Below are positions 44,909 to 57,837 of a stretch of DNA of 64,000 bases, one piece after another (position 1 is the stretch's first letter; each line of letters starts with the position of its first letter). The DNA is from Glycine soja (lineage: Eukaryota > Streptophyta > Magnoliopsida > Fabales > Fabaceae). The notes beneath the pieces are model-generated. The model was not told the origin of the DNA. It ran no database searches and saw only the letters and a program-made list of their open reading frames with translations. The translations under genes were made by a program, and so were the position numbers. The stretch lies in the NCBI RefSeq assembly GCF_004193775.1, contig NC_041008.1:11241731-11305730 (forward strand), in the 5' to 3' direction.

Positions 44909-45550
44909 GACATCGAGTCCTATGAAGCACAAAGACAAGGACATTAAGTCCTTTAAAAGACCAAAGACTTTGAAGTCTTATAAATTGTAAAAGACAAAAG
45001 ACATAGAAGTCTTTGAAATGTAAATGAAGAGGACTTTGAGTCCTATGAAAGCATAAAGATAGAGGACTTTGAGCCTTATGAAAGATAAAGACGAGGACTT
45101 TGAGTCCTATGAAAGATAAAAGTGAGGACTTTGATTCCTATGAAAGATAAAAGCGAGGACTTTAAGTCCTATGAAAGCATAAAAGCGAGGACTTTGAGTC
45201 CTATGAAAGATAAAAGCAAGGACTTTGAGTCCTGTGAAAGATAAAGGCGAGGACTTTGAGTCCTATGAAAGATAAAAGTGAGGACTTTGAGTCCTGTGAA
45301 AGATAAAAACGAGGACTTTGAGTCCTATGAAAGTATAAAAGCGAGGACTTTAAGTCCTATGAAAGATAAAGGCAAGAACTTTGAGTCCTACGAAAGATAA
45401 AAACGAGGACTTTGAGTCCTACGAAAGATAAAAATGAGGACCTTGAGTCCTATGAAAGATAAAAGCGATGACTTTGAGTCCTATGAAAGCATAAAAGCAA
45501 GGACTTTGAGTCCTATGAAAGATAAAGGCGAGGACTTTGAGTCCTACGAA
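44909..45550. repeat. 31-bp minisatellite with palindromic core AGGACTTTGAGTCCT
   Basis: About 17 regular units of 31-32 bp run from 45029 to 45550, preceded by four or so degenerate ones from 44909. The consensus is GAGGACTTTGAGTCCTATG followed by AAAGATAAAAGC. The core is an inverted repeat AGGACT-TTG-AGTCCT, so each unit can form a small hairpin. The units differ by single substitutions and one-base length changes. It lies between the gag region and the polypurine tract, in the 3' untranslated part of Gypsy-2. Confidence 0.92.
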
Positions 45551-46670
45551 ACAAGCCAACAGGTACTAGTACCGAAGGGCTTAACCTTATGAGAAAGCAA
45601 GGGTTTGACTCTTTGAGAGGGCCTTTTATCTTGAAATCAAAAGATAGGATATTAGATTTTGGAATTTGGTATATAAAGAGAAAACTTATAGCCTAATATG
45701 AACATAATGTTTAGGATGCAGATGCATGCAATCTTCATCTTGAAATGCTAGTAATGCAAAAAGGTTTTGAAGCATGAAAAATGTGTAATGCTCATGACAT
45801 TCTTTCCTATTTTTGTGATTTTGATTTTGATTTGATTTTTTTTCTTTTTTTGGAAAACACAGATTGACACTCATGAGACCTCATCCTATCTTTTTGCAAA
45901 TCTCTTCAGGGACTCCCTCAGAGTGTATGTTTTGTTTGATTTAGTCACTTGAAAATTTTGGAGTGACGACAATGGAGCCGTTTGACATTTAATTAATCAA
46001 CTGAAATATGGATCCTAGGGTTTTCCCTTTCCTTTTAAAAACTTCAATTATTCTTCACAGCAAGAAAACATAAGGCTTTGGAATCGATCGTGCGCCCCAA
46101 TGAAGGATGGAAATGGATTGTCACACTTTGGTATGTGACCAAGTGAAACTTTCTTGATTTAAGGTCATAGAGTGATGCCAAGGGCCTGTCGATCCCGTTG
46201 AAATTTGATGAAATGGGCTGATCCCGAAAGAATTTATACAACAAAGGCCACTCTTGGATTCAAAAGGAATCCTAAGGAGTCTACATGAACAACTAACATC
46301 AGATGTACCCTACTATCACAATTATCTTTGGGCATTTTCCACGAGCTCTTGGTCGAATGAGTTTTCTTCTAAAATGTGCAAATGCGAAACCTCGAGGATT
46401 CTCTTTTTTTTTTAAATATATATATTTTTCAACAATCACAAGCGTGTTCGGGTTTCATTCCAGAATCCCAACTTAAAAGCAAAATTAGTCATTCATTGAT
46501 CCACATGGGCTTTATTGGGCTTGTAACGTGTCCAGGGGTAAGAAGGCTATGAAAGAAAGGATTAGAGAGGCTCAAAGAGTGTTTGAGGGTTATATTGAGT
46601 AAAAACCTTGAGAGTCTTAATTGTACTTTTGTGCCTTTCAACTCTTGGGTCGGCTCTACTCCTTTTATCT
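45551..46670 (-). other. Gypsy-2 non-coding interior
   Basis: No polymerase or integrase motif on either strand. Short open frames are without recognisable domains. In an autonomous relative the pol region would be expected between gag and the 3' end. Confidence 0.5.
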
Positions 46671-49600
46671 TATACATTAATCCTTATTGCACTTTTGTGC
46701 CTTCCTTATAAAATTGGGAGATCTTTTGTCTCTCTTTTTCTTCACTCGCCTTTGGCGGATTTTATTTTCTTTTTCCTTTCATTGTTGCCCAACTTCATGC
46801 ACGTGTTGTTTGCATTGCTCTTCCCCCTGGTTTAGCGGTGGTTCCTACTCGGGGTTCCTATTTTGTTTTTCTTGTTTTTTTTGTGTGTTGTTTTTAGAAA
46901 ACAAATATGATTTGGCTCAAAGGGGGTATCAAGGGATAAATTAGTGTTTTGGATGTTGAAACACAGCCATGTGTCATTTCAAATCTTGACTAGATACTTT
47001 TGTAGTTTGGATTTTGGGATAAAACCGTAATAACACGCCCCTGATTGTTTTTTATTAATTTTTTTTTATTACCCTAATTTTTGCCTAGGCCTCCCTTTCG
47101 AGTTCTCGACCTACCGGGTGAGAACTTCTAATCTGACCCTAGGTTCGCTTGAGGCTCATGCATGGTGCCTCTCATTGCCCCAGTGTAGGGCTCTGAGCTA
47201 TCTATTATTGTCTTTTGTCATGACCTTGTAGCAAGGAAAAAAGAAAGAAGCTGTCCAGGTTCTCTAAAATGAATTTTCAAGGACGAGAAATATTTAAAAG
47301 ATTTTCAATTGATAAATTAAATCGAATGACTCTTGTCCTTGATGACTCACCTTTCTCTTCAAAAGACAACTTTTAAGAATGATGAAATAAAGTCACATGA
47401 ATGTCCGTACTTCTTATTTTTTATTTGAAACACAGTCAATCAAACGTTTTTTTTTTACTTTACTCACTGTTTACGGCACCCTCACCAAATGTGGAGAACG
47501 AGCAATTTATGATTGAACAGACTTGGAGATCAACTCAAGAGTGCAGGTCACTTGAGGAAACAAACCAACGACGTACATTCATATTCTAGTGAATTTTAAA
47601 TAAATACCCAAAAATGTAATTGTGAGAGAATGAGAGGAAAGGATATCAAATTTATCCATATTATTAGCATTCTGATTGTTGTTTACAGTAATGGCATAAA
47701 CTTGAAAATCCTAATGAGTCATTAGAGACATCTGACAACAACCTTCAAATTTCCCCATGCATAGTGTCTCTTGACAACGTCAGAATTCACAAGCGATTGT
47801 CCTCCTCGAATTTTAGCCAACTCGCATCAATTAGACTTTGCACCTTATATTTCAGGGTCATACAATGCTCAATGGAATGCCCCAGAACTCCCCCATGATA
47901 AGCACATGTCATGTTGGGGTTGTATCTTCTGGGAAACGGAGGTTGAGGAGTCTTTGTTGGGCTTATGACTGCCAATGCATTATCGAGTAGATATAGGAGT
48001 AAGTCAGCATATGGCATTGGAATTAGGGTGAATTCTATAGGCTTATTTTCTGGAAAATTCCTTCCCTGGTTGATGTTTTCATTGGTATTAAGGTGGTGTT
48101 TGGTCTTAGGTGCGCATTGGGTGGATTTTATGGCCGATTTGGGGGTGGTCTTTGTGGATTATTGGGCGTTCTTGACTGGTAGGGTGGTGGGTAATGAGAA
48201 GGACTAATATTGGCCGAGTATTGATATTGTTGGGCTAATGGGAAATTTGGCCACATAGGAACGACAACCACAACATGAGTTTCTCCCTCCTTCTTACTTT
48301 CTTCATTTTCCCTAGGCTTCCTGTTCATCAAAGTAGGATAATCAAATTTTCCTCTTCTTAGACCCTCTTCGATCCTTTCGCCGGTGAAAACTAAATTGGC
48401 AAAGCTTAAAGGCATGCAACCCACCATCTTCTCATAGTAGAACACCGGTAACGTGTCTACTATCATTGTTATCATCTCCCTCTCCATCATTGGGGGCGCT
48501 ACTTGAGCTGTCAGATCCCTCCACCTTTGGGCGTATCCTTTGAAAGATTCATGCTCCTTCTTGCACATGTTTTGTAGTTGCATTCTATCCGGAGCCATAT
48601 CAGAATTGTACTGATACTGCCTAATGAAGGAAACCATTAGGTCCATCCAAGAATGGACTCAGGAAGGTTCCATATTAGTATACCAGGTGACGGCTGCCCC
48701 CAGTAAGACTTTCTTGGAAGAAATGCATCAATAATTTTTCATTTTTTGAGTATGCCCCTATTTTCCTGTTGTACATTTTCAGGTGATTCTTGGGGCAAGT
48801 AGTCCCCTTGTACTTATCGAAATCCAGCACCTTGAACATCGAAGGGATAATGACGTTGGGCACTAGACACAGTTCTTCCATGTCAGCAAAGGCATAATCT
48901 CTACCTCCTTCAATAGCCCTCAGCCTTTCCTCTGTATGATCAAATTTCTCCCTTTCCACTATGGCAGGAGGAAATCTTTCCAACACAAAATGCAAGGATT
49001 ATGGTTGTGAGTGATACTGAGGTCCCCCCAAAGTGTTTGACAGGGGTATGCTACCAAATGCTTGCCTCTCAGTGACACATTCGAGGTGAGGCTCGAAGTC
49101 GGCTAGAGTGTGGTCTCGGGGCACTTCATGTGTCCCCCCATGGGTTGAGAGACATGTGCATGATCAGATCGGGGTTGTTGGCTCTTAATGAGTATGGGAG
49201 TAGAGTTATTGACATTCTCATTGGAAGTGTGTGCAACATTGTATGGTGTATATTTGGGAGGCAAGAAATATGGTGAGAAAGAATGCTTGTTCTGATCCTG
49301 CACAAAATGGGGGCCGCCCATACTTCCCAATGTTCTGCCCCCTGACCTACCATATCCGGGACTGGATGACTTGCTTGATTGATGCCAGACTGGTGAGTTG
49401 GGTCCACCTCAGTAGTGGTACTTGTGGCAATGACTATAGTCGTGTTGACCTCCATCACTCTTTTCATACTCATCATGGCTTCCATCATTGTGGCCATTTA
49501 TACATTAATCCTTATTGCACTTTTTGTGCCTTCCTTGTAAAATCTGAAGATCTTTTGTCTCTCTTTTTTTTTTCTTCACTCGCCTTTGGTAGATTTTATT

Positions 49601-52062
49601 TTCTTTTTCTTTTCATTGTTGCCCAACTTCATGAATGTGTTGTTTGCATTGCCCTTCCCGCCGTTTTAGCGGTGATTACCACTCAGGGTTCCTATTTTGT
49701 TTTTGTTATTTTTTTGTGTTGTTTTTAGAAAACAAATATGCTTTGGAGGGGGTAGCAAGGGATAAATTAGTGTTTAGAATGTTGAAACACGGCTACATGT
49801 CATTTCAAATCTTGACTAGATACTTTTATAGTTTGGATTTTGGGACCAAACCTTTGATAAACACGCTTTTGATTCTTTCTTCTCTCTTTTTTTATTATTA
49901 TTTTTTTATTAACCTTAATTTTTGCCTAGGCCGTCCTTTCGAGTTTTCAACCTACCGGGTATGAATGTTTGTACTTCTTATTTTTTATTTGAAACACAGT
50001 CAATCAAACATTTTTTTTTAACTTTTTTACTTTACTCGTTGTTTACACCACCCTCACCAAATGTGGAGAGTGAGCAATGATTGAACAGACTTGGAGATCA
50101 ACTCAGGAGCGCAGGTCACTTGAGTAAACAAACCAGCGACATACATTCACAGTCTATTGAATGTTAAATAAATATGCAAAGGTGTAATTGTGAGAGAATG
50201 AGAGACAAGGACATCAAACTTATCCATATTATTAGCATTGTGATTGTTGTTTACAATAACGGCATAAACTTGAAAATCCTACTGAGTCATTGGAGACATC
50301 TAACAATAACCTTCAAATTGCCCCATGCATAGTGTCGCTTGCCAATGTCAGAATTCACAAGTGATTATCCTCCTCTAATTTTAGCAAACCAGCATTAATC
50401 AGACTTTTCACCTTATGTTTCAAGGTCATACAATGCTCAATCGAATGCCCCGGAACTCCTTCATGATAAGCACATGTTGCATTCGAGTTGTATCCTTGGG
50501 AAAATGGAGGTTGAGGAATCTTTGCTAGGATTATGGTTACCATTGCATTATTGAGTATATATGGGAGCAAGTTAGCATATGACACCAGAGTTGGGGTGAA
50601 TTCTACAGGCTTCTTTTCTGGTAAATTCCTTCCTTGGTTGGTGTTTTGGTTCGTGTTAAGGGTGGTGTTTGGTATCGGATGTGTGGCAAGCGAGCTTTTT
50701 GGATGATTTAGGGGTGGCCTTTTTGGATGATTGGGTGTTCTTGGCTGATAAGGTGATGGGTAATGAGAAGGGCTGATACTGGCTGAGTATTGATATTGTT
50801 GAGCTGGTGGGAAATTTGGTCATGCAGGAACGACAGTCACAGCATGGGTTCCTCCATCCTTCTTATTCTCTTCATTTGCCCCAGGCTTCCTATTCATCAA
50901 AGCAATATAATCAAATTTGCCTCTTCTCAGACCCACTTCGATCCTTTCCCCGACGAAAACTAAATCGGCAAAGCTTAAAGGCGTACAACCCATCATCTTC
51001 TCATAGTAGAACACCGGTAACGTGTCTACTATCATTGTTATCATCTTCCTCTCCATCATTGGGAGCGCTACTTGAGCTACTAGATCCCTCCACCTTTGGG
51101 CGTATTCTTTGAAAGATTCATGCTCTTTCTTACACATGTTCTGTAGTTGCATTCTATCCGGAGCCATATCAGAATTGTAAAGATACTGCCTAATGAAGGC
51201 AACCATTAGGTCCTACCAGGAATGGACCCGAGAAGGTTTCAGATTAGTATACCATGTAACGGTCACCCCAGTAAGACTTTCATGGAAGAAATGCATCAAC
51301 AATTTTTCATTTTTCGAGTATGCCCCCATTTTCCTACTGTACATCTTCAAGTGATTGTTGGGGAAAGTAGTCCCCTTGTACTTATCGAAATCCAACACCT
51401 TGAACTTCGGAGGGATAACGATGTCGGGCACTAGGCACAGTTCTACCATGTCAGCAAAGGCATAATCTTCGCCTCCTTCAATGGCCCTCAGCCTTTCCTC
51501 TATATGATCAAATTTCTCCCTTTCCACTATGGCAGGAGGCTGTCTTTCCAACGCAAAATGAACGGGTTATGGTTGTGGGTGATATCGAGGGCCCCCCAAA
51601 GTGTTTGGTAGGGGTATGCCACCAAATGTCGACCCCTTAGTGGCATATCCGAGGTGAGGCTCGAAGTCGACTACAGTGTGGTGAGGTACTTCATGTGTCT
51701 CCCCCATAGGTTGAGAGACATGTGCATGATCATCTTGGGGTTGTTGGCTCCCAATAGGTATGGGAGCTAAGTTATCGACATTCTCATTGGGATTGTGTGC
51801 AACATTGGGTGGTGTATAGTTGGGAGGCAAGCCATATGGTGGGAAAGAATGCTTGTTCTGAACTTGCACAAAATGGGGGTCACCCGTACTACCCAACGCT
51901 TTGCCTCTCTGACCTACAATATCCGAGGCTGGATGATTTACTTGATTAAAGTCAGGTGGGTGAGTCGGGTTCACTTCTGTGGTTGTACTTGCAACAACGA
52001 TTGTAGTCGTGTTGACCTCCATCATTTTTCTCATACTCATCATGACTTCCATCATTGTGGTC
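46671..52062 (-). repeat. Tandem duplication of the gag region (units 46671-49499 and 49500-52062)
   Basis: Both units begin TACATTAATCCTTATTGCAC and end in the CATCATTGTGG-CATTT stretch. They match throughout, including the gag codons and the sequence after gag. The right unit is about 270 bp shorter, mainly because of a deletion corresponding to 47110-47400 of the left one. The copies differ at many positions, so the duplication is not recent. Confidence 0.85.
47787..49497 (-). pseudogene. Gypsy-2 gag, second copy (3' copy)
   Basis: Pieces on the minus strand: 49497-49103 (Met-rich start, then FVQDQNKHSFSPYFLPPKY in a shifted frame), 48995-48675 (ERLRAIEGGRDYAFADMEEL, FKVLDFDKYKGTTCPKNHLK), 48646-48128 (RQYQYNSDMAPDRMQLQNMC, SFKGYAQRWRDLTAQV, FYYEKMVG) and 48017-47787 (MTCAYHGGVLGHSIEHC). 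The last is a zinc-finger-like C-X2-H-X6-H-X4-C arrangement typical of this gag type. The gag would form the particle core. Frameshifts separate the pieces. Confidence 0.8.
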
Positions 52063-52097
52063 ATTTGCTCTTTCATGGCCTCCATGACGGCCTTCAT
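50355..52097 (-). pseudogene. Gypsy-2 gag, first copy (5' copy)
   Basis: Same order as the other copy: 52097-51567 (MKAVMEAMKEQMTTMMEVMM, a coiled-coil-like start; PNYTPPNVAHNPNENV; stop after RYHPQP), 51551-51213 (ERLRAIEGGEDYAFADMVEL; MHFFHESLTG), 51206-50820 (RQYLYNSDMAPDRMQLQNMC; RWRDLVAQVALPMMERKMIT) and 50585-50355 (ATCAYHEGVPGHSIEHCMTL). It is better preserved than the second copy at its start, yet still has stops or frameshifts between blocks. It stands nearer the 5' LTR, so in a transcript it would be translated first. Confidence 0.82.
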
Positions 52098-53619
52098 CTA
52101 TTCTTGCACCTTCTCTATTTCACTCATCACTCTAGCTTTGGCACGCATTCGGTAAAGGCGTTGTAAAGCATGTTCTTTCCTTTTGATTACAATGATTACA
52201 GTTCTGATTTCAAGGAAAGAATGCAATGAGCAATGCAACCAATGTGGAAAGAAAAAAAAAGCATGGATGTACGTGAATGATACATTGTTGAAATATTGAA
52301 ATTTTTTACATAGGACATTCAGTAGAACATGAGGTCGAATCAATTCATATTTTCATTAAAACAACATTGTTCATTACATCTTGTCAGAATCAAAGTGAAA
52401 CTGGAAATAAAGCATGGACATCAACGGTCCTCAATTTTGTAAATTATTTAGCTTAACCATGTGTTGACAGTAGCCAAAGAAGCTATGTAAACTCGATCCA
52501 TCTTCTGCCCCAACTTTTGCAAGCTAGTTACTTCCATACTTGACCTTGACATGATGAAACCCTTTTCTTAAAAGCATGTGCTTGGTTTGACCCCAAAATC
52601 CAAGGAATATAAATTTTGATTTTCAATACTTCGACAACATATCATAGAGATGAATGATTAGGGCATACTTATGTTATGTATGACAAATGTAATTATGAGA
52701 TCGACATGAGACGCTCGAAGAACCATCATTTCTTGGTTAACAATGCATTAGGTATCATGTTCACATGATTTTCAATCATTTTTTAAGAGAAATGAGTGTA
52801 TAATCCCAACATGGTTTGTTTATAGCTATCATCATGGTACCTAACACATGTAACTAAGTATGTGGTGTACTTCATTCTTCATTGTGACTTTCTTTTGTTT
52901 TTGTTTTTTTTTTTTTTTTTTTGCAGAGGAAAATGCAAGGATCATGCATGAGTGAACATAACATGCGAACGATGAAAATAGAATGTTGCACTTGGCAGAA
53001 CAAAAGCATGCTAAACAAAGATGTATGGCAATGCAATGACTTATGCAAATGCAATGCATGAATATGATAAATGATAAATGCAGGAAGGATATGTCCATTA
53101 CGATGCCATGAAGAGATGTATGATGTGATCAAGGAACAAACCAGAGTGAGTTTGCTATGTGCCCCCTAATTCAGGAATCTAATGGAAAGGATCCAAAAGT
53201 CCGCTTCTAGCAATGACTCCCAAAGGTACTTTCGTGTAACTACATTGTGGCGATAGGGACTATCAACAACAATGCATCACCAAAAGAGGAAAACTCTAGA
53301 TGAGCCTTCACTGTTATCAAGCGAGTCGGAGACCCAGCATGATCACAGATCGACCTCCACTCCTTATGGCTCACATAGACCCGGGTATAGGGCCTAATAT
53401 CTCAATGTGTGTGTGAGATGTAGGTGCCATGTGTGCATAGAACAAAAATATTTCTAACAATGAATGTAATAGATAGACAGACACACACCAAACACAACAA
53501 CATAGCAAAGGTTATATACAAACATGGACAAAACAAAAGATAAAAGGGAAAAAGAGAACATAAATAAAGAAGAAGTCACAATAAAACATTGCACACTAAT
53601 CAAATAGCTTAACTCTCTA
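52098..53619 (-). other. Gypsy-2 5' leader
   Basis: Non-coding between the 5' LTR and gag, with an A-run on the minus strand (T-run 52903-52922). A 1.5-kb leader is long but seen in Tat/Ogre-type elements. Confidence 0.45.
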
Positions 53620-53642
53620 ACATCCTCAGTGGAGTCTCCATC
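53620..53642 (-). other. Possible primer-binding site of Gypsy-2
   Basis: The minus strand directly after the LTR end reads GATGGAGACTCCACTGAGG. Many plant Tat-type elements have a TGGCGACTCCGCTGGGG-like site at this point; here three or four bases differ. The tRNA is not certain. Confidence 0.4.
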
Positions 53643-54976
53643 TGTCGCAACCTACCCTTCGGCAAGAGGGCGAGGCGAAAAGCCAAAGGTGGTTCTTCTC
53701 ATGAAGAAAGCGTGTGGGAATCGCCGCCAACGTTTATTCAAGGAAAACGCTAAAAAAACCAAAAAGAGGTTTGGGAATTTTGAAAATAAGGGTTCGGGAG
53801 TTGTTTATGCATGAGAAAGGTATTAGCACCCCACGTGCCCGTCACAAGAAACAGCAGTCTTTAATCGAGTGTGCAAAAACGTGACTTCAATATTATTTAT
53901 TTTCCTTTTATGTTTCTTTATTTTTTTGGGGTTAACAAGGGTGTTTCCCTTGCTTCTACGTATCCTCATGTGCGATGAGAAATTCAAAGCTACGTAGTTC
54001 TTTAAGTCTGAATGTTTGTGTGTTAAATTGATTTTATGTTTTTCAAATATTTTTTTTAATTGCAAAAATAAAGTCGTTTAAGGCGTTGGACCTTGAAACG
54101 ATGTTTTAAAATTTGAAAAGCGAAGAGAATCGTTAAGGCGTTGGACCTTGAAACGATCTTTTAAATTTGAAAAGTGGAGAGAATCTTTAAGGCATTGGAC
54201 CTTGAAACGATCTCAAGTGATATTTGATAAAAAGAAGAGATTATGAATTGGTTTCATCTTGGTTTTGTTTATTAACTTTCAACCTCTTTAAAGACGACTT
54301 TACAATACTAGTGATCGATTAAGATTGAACTTTACAAGGAAAACAAGATTGCCAATGATAGATGGAGGAAATGAATATGCACAAAACAACAAGGGGGGAC
54401 CCCTAAGGGTGCATAGATCACATTTGAATCTTAATAACAAAACTAATCGATGGTCGCACGAAGAACACCGAACAAGGAACAACGTAGAGATTGATCACAG
54501 TCGCAATTTGGCAACGCCTCGACTTCGTTTCCTCTTCTTTCTTCTTCTTCTTTCTCTTTTCTCTCAATTTCCTCACCTTCTGAACCTTGGAACCCCTTCC
54601 TCAGCTCCCCGTCACACCTATTTATAGAAAAAAGGACACTTGGAACCATGGCAGCTCACCCAGGCAAGCTGGAGCTTGCCCAAGCAAGCTAAGATTTACT
54701 CCTGAAGTAACTGGCTCACCCAGGTGAGCTGGTTCCTTCAGCTTGAAGTCATTTGAGGGCCTAAGCAAGCCAGAGGCTAGCTTGGACGAGCTAAGGTCCA
54801 AGAAACTCAATAAAAAGACCCTTCTGCCCCTCTTTTTTGGTATTTTTCGTATTCTTGATCAAAACACTGAATGATCATCTATTTCGCACTATAACTGGCG
54901 TTTAACACTGTAAGTCGACTAGCAAGGATCAAAAGATCAATGAACGATAGTCCCCGGATGAAATTAGGGTATGAAA
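53643..54976 (-). mobile_element. 5' LTR of Gypsy-2 (1,334 bp)
   Basis: TGTCGCAACCTACCC at the left edge and TTAGGGTATGAAA at the right edge (TGACA expected). It has a minus-strand TATA box, TCTATAAATAGG, at about 54617-54628, and the repeated GTTGGACCTTGAAACGAT blocks. It is clearly diverged from the 3' LTR by substitutions and small indels, so the insertion is old. Confidence 0.85.
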
Positions 54977-55437
54977 CTGTGCTAATTAATTCTATAAGCT
55001 CACATAATATTAAGCAACCCCAAATAACAGCATTTTTGGGTCTTCCAATTGTCACCATTTCTCCTTTATTAGTTGTGGTTGTGAATGGAAATTTGATTCA
55101 GTGCACAGGTTGTTGCAAGGACATTCCAATAATGTTGGATGGTCACAGCTTCCATATCTCTTTTTTTGTGTTACCAATTCATGGGGTTGATCTTGTCCTT
55201 GGCGTCCAGTGGTTACAAACCTTAGTTACATTTGTCTCAGATTTTTCCATTCATTCAATTCAATTTTCCAATCACAATAAACCGATTACGCTAGTAGGTA
55301 TATCTAACACTGTGACTAAGCATGCTTCATATGCACTATTTTGTCGTTATGTTTTCACTAATTCAATCGACTCCATGCATGTTGTGAATTACATGGGTTG
55401 TCAGGTTGGCCCATCACAAGCTAACCCATTTTTTTTA
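54977..55437 (+). pseudogene. Gypsy aspartic protease fragment, continuing the element at 41640
   Basis: The frame reads LINSISSHNIKQPQITAFLG, then QCTGCCKDIPIMLDGHSFHI and VDLVLGVQWLQTLVTFVSDF, the retropepsin-like (RVP_2) domain of plant Gypsy polyproteins. The active-site Asp of the expected LIDSGSSH-type motif is Asn here, so it is catalytically dead. The frame ends with TAG at 55438. No reverse transcriptase follows. Strand and domain order suit a continuation of the gag at 41640-42600. Confidence 0.75.
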
Positions 55438-57837
55438 TAGACCATATTTTAGTTGGATAAAATTATTATAGGTTGTCAAACTTTTCCTTCAAATATGTAA
55501 TATAGTTACATAGCTAGGAATCAAACTTCAGACCTCTGATTAAGTTATAACAACTTTTACATCAATTAATCTAGATTCTTGGTGGTAAGCTAAATCATTT
55601 TTGGCTTGAGCTAAGTCAACCCAATTTAATAGAATGTTAAAATTTGCTAATCATATCATGTCCCTGTCTTTGGTGGGTTAAATAGGCAACCCATTAGGCA
55701 CCACTAACCTTGTTAAATATATATAAAAAATGATTTATCATTTACACTATAAAATAACAAAAAATAATATCTAATGATAAAAATAAAATAAAGTGTCTCA
55801 AATATAATAATAAAGAAGTGCTAAAAATTAGAATAAAACTCAATATACATAGAATATTAATCTTAATTAAAATAAATATTAATAATATATCATTAAATTT
55901 ATCATACTTTATTTTATCACTTACAAAAAAAACAAATAATATTAATATAATTCAAGGTAGCAAGCTAATCTAATCCATCACGGATCAACTCGGTTGGAAC
56001 CAATAAAAAATTAAACTATGTAAAAAATAATAATCATAGATTTAAATACAATCAAACCTTACCCAAGAAAAAATTAATATATTTTAATTTTATGAGAATA
56101 AAAAACATATTAAAAATTTTACAGGACAAAAAATATATATTTTAAATTTTATAAACACGAAAAATATATTTTAACTTCTTTTATTATTATTTAAATTTTA
56201 TTAAGATTTATAAATTAATAAATCAAATATTTTATTTATAGATATATTATACACATAATTTCATTAATCTTAATATATCTCAGTAAATAGTTAAATTAAA
56301 ATATATATGAAAAATACATTAAAAATAATATAAAACATCCCTCTTTTAATGTAATGCAAAGCCAACTATTTGCCCTCTCGCTTGCACACTTAACATATGA
56401 AGAATCAATAATCTAATTATTCTCTTTGGCCCGTATTCGTATCTAATCAATCATGATATACTACCAGGTCTGATTTGTATATTATATCATCTAACTTATG
56501 TATGATGCCGTCACCTAACTCCCACATTTTTCTGTTTCTATATAACTACAAAAGATGCTCAATTGCTTTGATAGGTAGTCTTTGTTTTTGTTTTTCAATT
56601 ACTAGCTATAGTAACGGTATTCACGCTATTTATACAGACACAAACGTATTTAATTAATTCTTCAGGTGGTTCGTGTTTTGAAGTTCTGTTAAATACATAT
56701 ATTTCAATTTAAAATAGATTAATATTAGTGTTTAAACTCAACTTTGAAATATTTTTAGCCTAAATGTTATTTTCTTAAACAAAAAAAAAAGATATATATA
56801 TTTTCTGTACCCAAAAAAATTATCTAACTCTTCAAAAGGTAGCAACTATCGTTAGTTATTACCATGTCATCATTTATAAGATTAATTAATTTATTAATTA
56901 ATATTGCCCTGATTAAGAGGTTTTCTTAACAAGTTGTTATATAATCGACATTTAGTTTTATTTTTCGTTCCGTAAAAAAAAGTTTTATTTTTCGTAACAT
57001 AAATTTTAATTAATAATATGAAAATATTTTTTATTTGTTATTAAAATAGTGTGGCAATGTGGCTCTCTTATAATTCTTGCACAATCTCTTCAAAAGCACC
57101 TCAATCTTTTTGCCCCCGATATACATACACTAAAAAAGTTAGGAATTTGTTAATATTATCATCAATATGTTAAGAACTCGCCATGATGAATAAATGGCAT
57201 TTGTTGGTTATTCTTCAATCATTGTCAATTTGAATATTGAGAGTCTAATATCGCAATTAAGCGTTTCAAGGTTTCATTTTCTTTCAATAAGAATAAGAAA
57301 GCACTTGTATATTGGTGCTATTTATTTTCTTTTAATTGTTTATACATTTGAAGTTTATATTTCGAATTTTCTCAAGTCAAGTACTCCATGTATATAATTA
57401 TTAAATCAAAGCACGCAATGATTATATCTAAGTTTTTTTGTTTTTTGTTTTTGCTGAAGATGATTGATGATTGTATCTCAGACTATCTTTGTTGACAAAT
57501 TTTACGGTGGGAAAATTAACAATGTTTCTGACGGAGATAAAGTTTTTCCAGACCATTAGATTTATATATATTTTAATTAATGATTATAGTTTTTTTGTCT
57601 TTTCCAATTTGCCCCTTTCGTTTTCTCTTTCCTCGTCTTCTCTTCTCCCTCTACCATCAAGTAACATAGTGTGTCGTGACAAGTTGCGAGCTCAACGGAA
57701 GCGAATGCAGAGGCCAGCGACTATGTTTCCCTAGAATGCACAATCGATGAACGGAATGTCTCCGTCTTTGTTAGAACCGCTAACAAAGTCTGCCATTGAG
57801 AGACTCTGAACTTGTTACGACTCCTCAGTCAAAAATT
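55438..57837. other. AT-rich intergenic DNA
   Basis: No gene recognised. 57600-57830 is clearly less AT-rich than its surroundings and may be a piece of an old gene, but I cannot read a supported protein from it. Confidence 0.4.

Larger units (their letters stand above)
43447..54976 (-). mobile_element. Gypsy-2: minus-strand Gypsy element with duplicated gag and no pol (11.5 kb)
   Basis: Two LTRs of 1.26 and 1.33 kb enclose the region. A polypurine tract lies next to the left LTR and a possible primer site next to the right one, so the element reads right to left. Between them are two gag copies, a 31-bp tandem array and non-coding DNA. RT, RNase H, integrase and protease were looked for and not seen. 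The gag type and the tandem repeats before the 3' LTR suggest the Tat/Ogre branch of Gypsy, as a non-autonomous derivative. The flanking bases (ACAAA and CTGTG) do not match, so one border was altered after insertion. Confidence 0.8.

Noticed and set aside
44909..45550. Regularly spaced palindromic repeats, CRISPR-like at first sight
   Set aside because: The units abut with no unique spacers, and the setting is a plant retrotransposon. It is a minisatellite.
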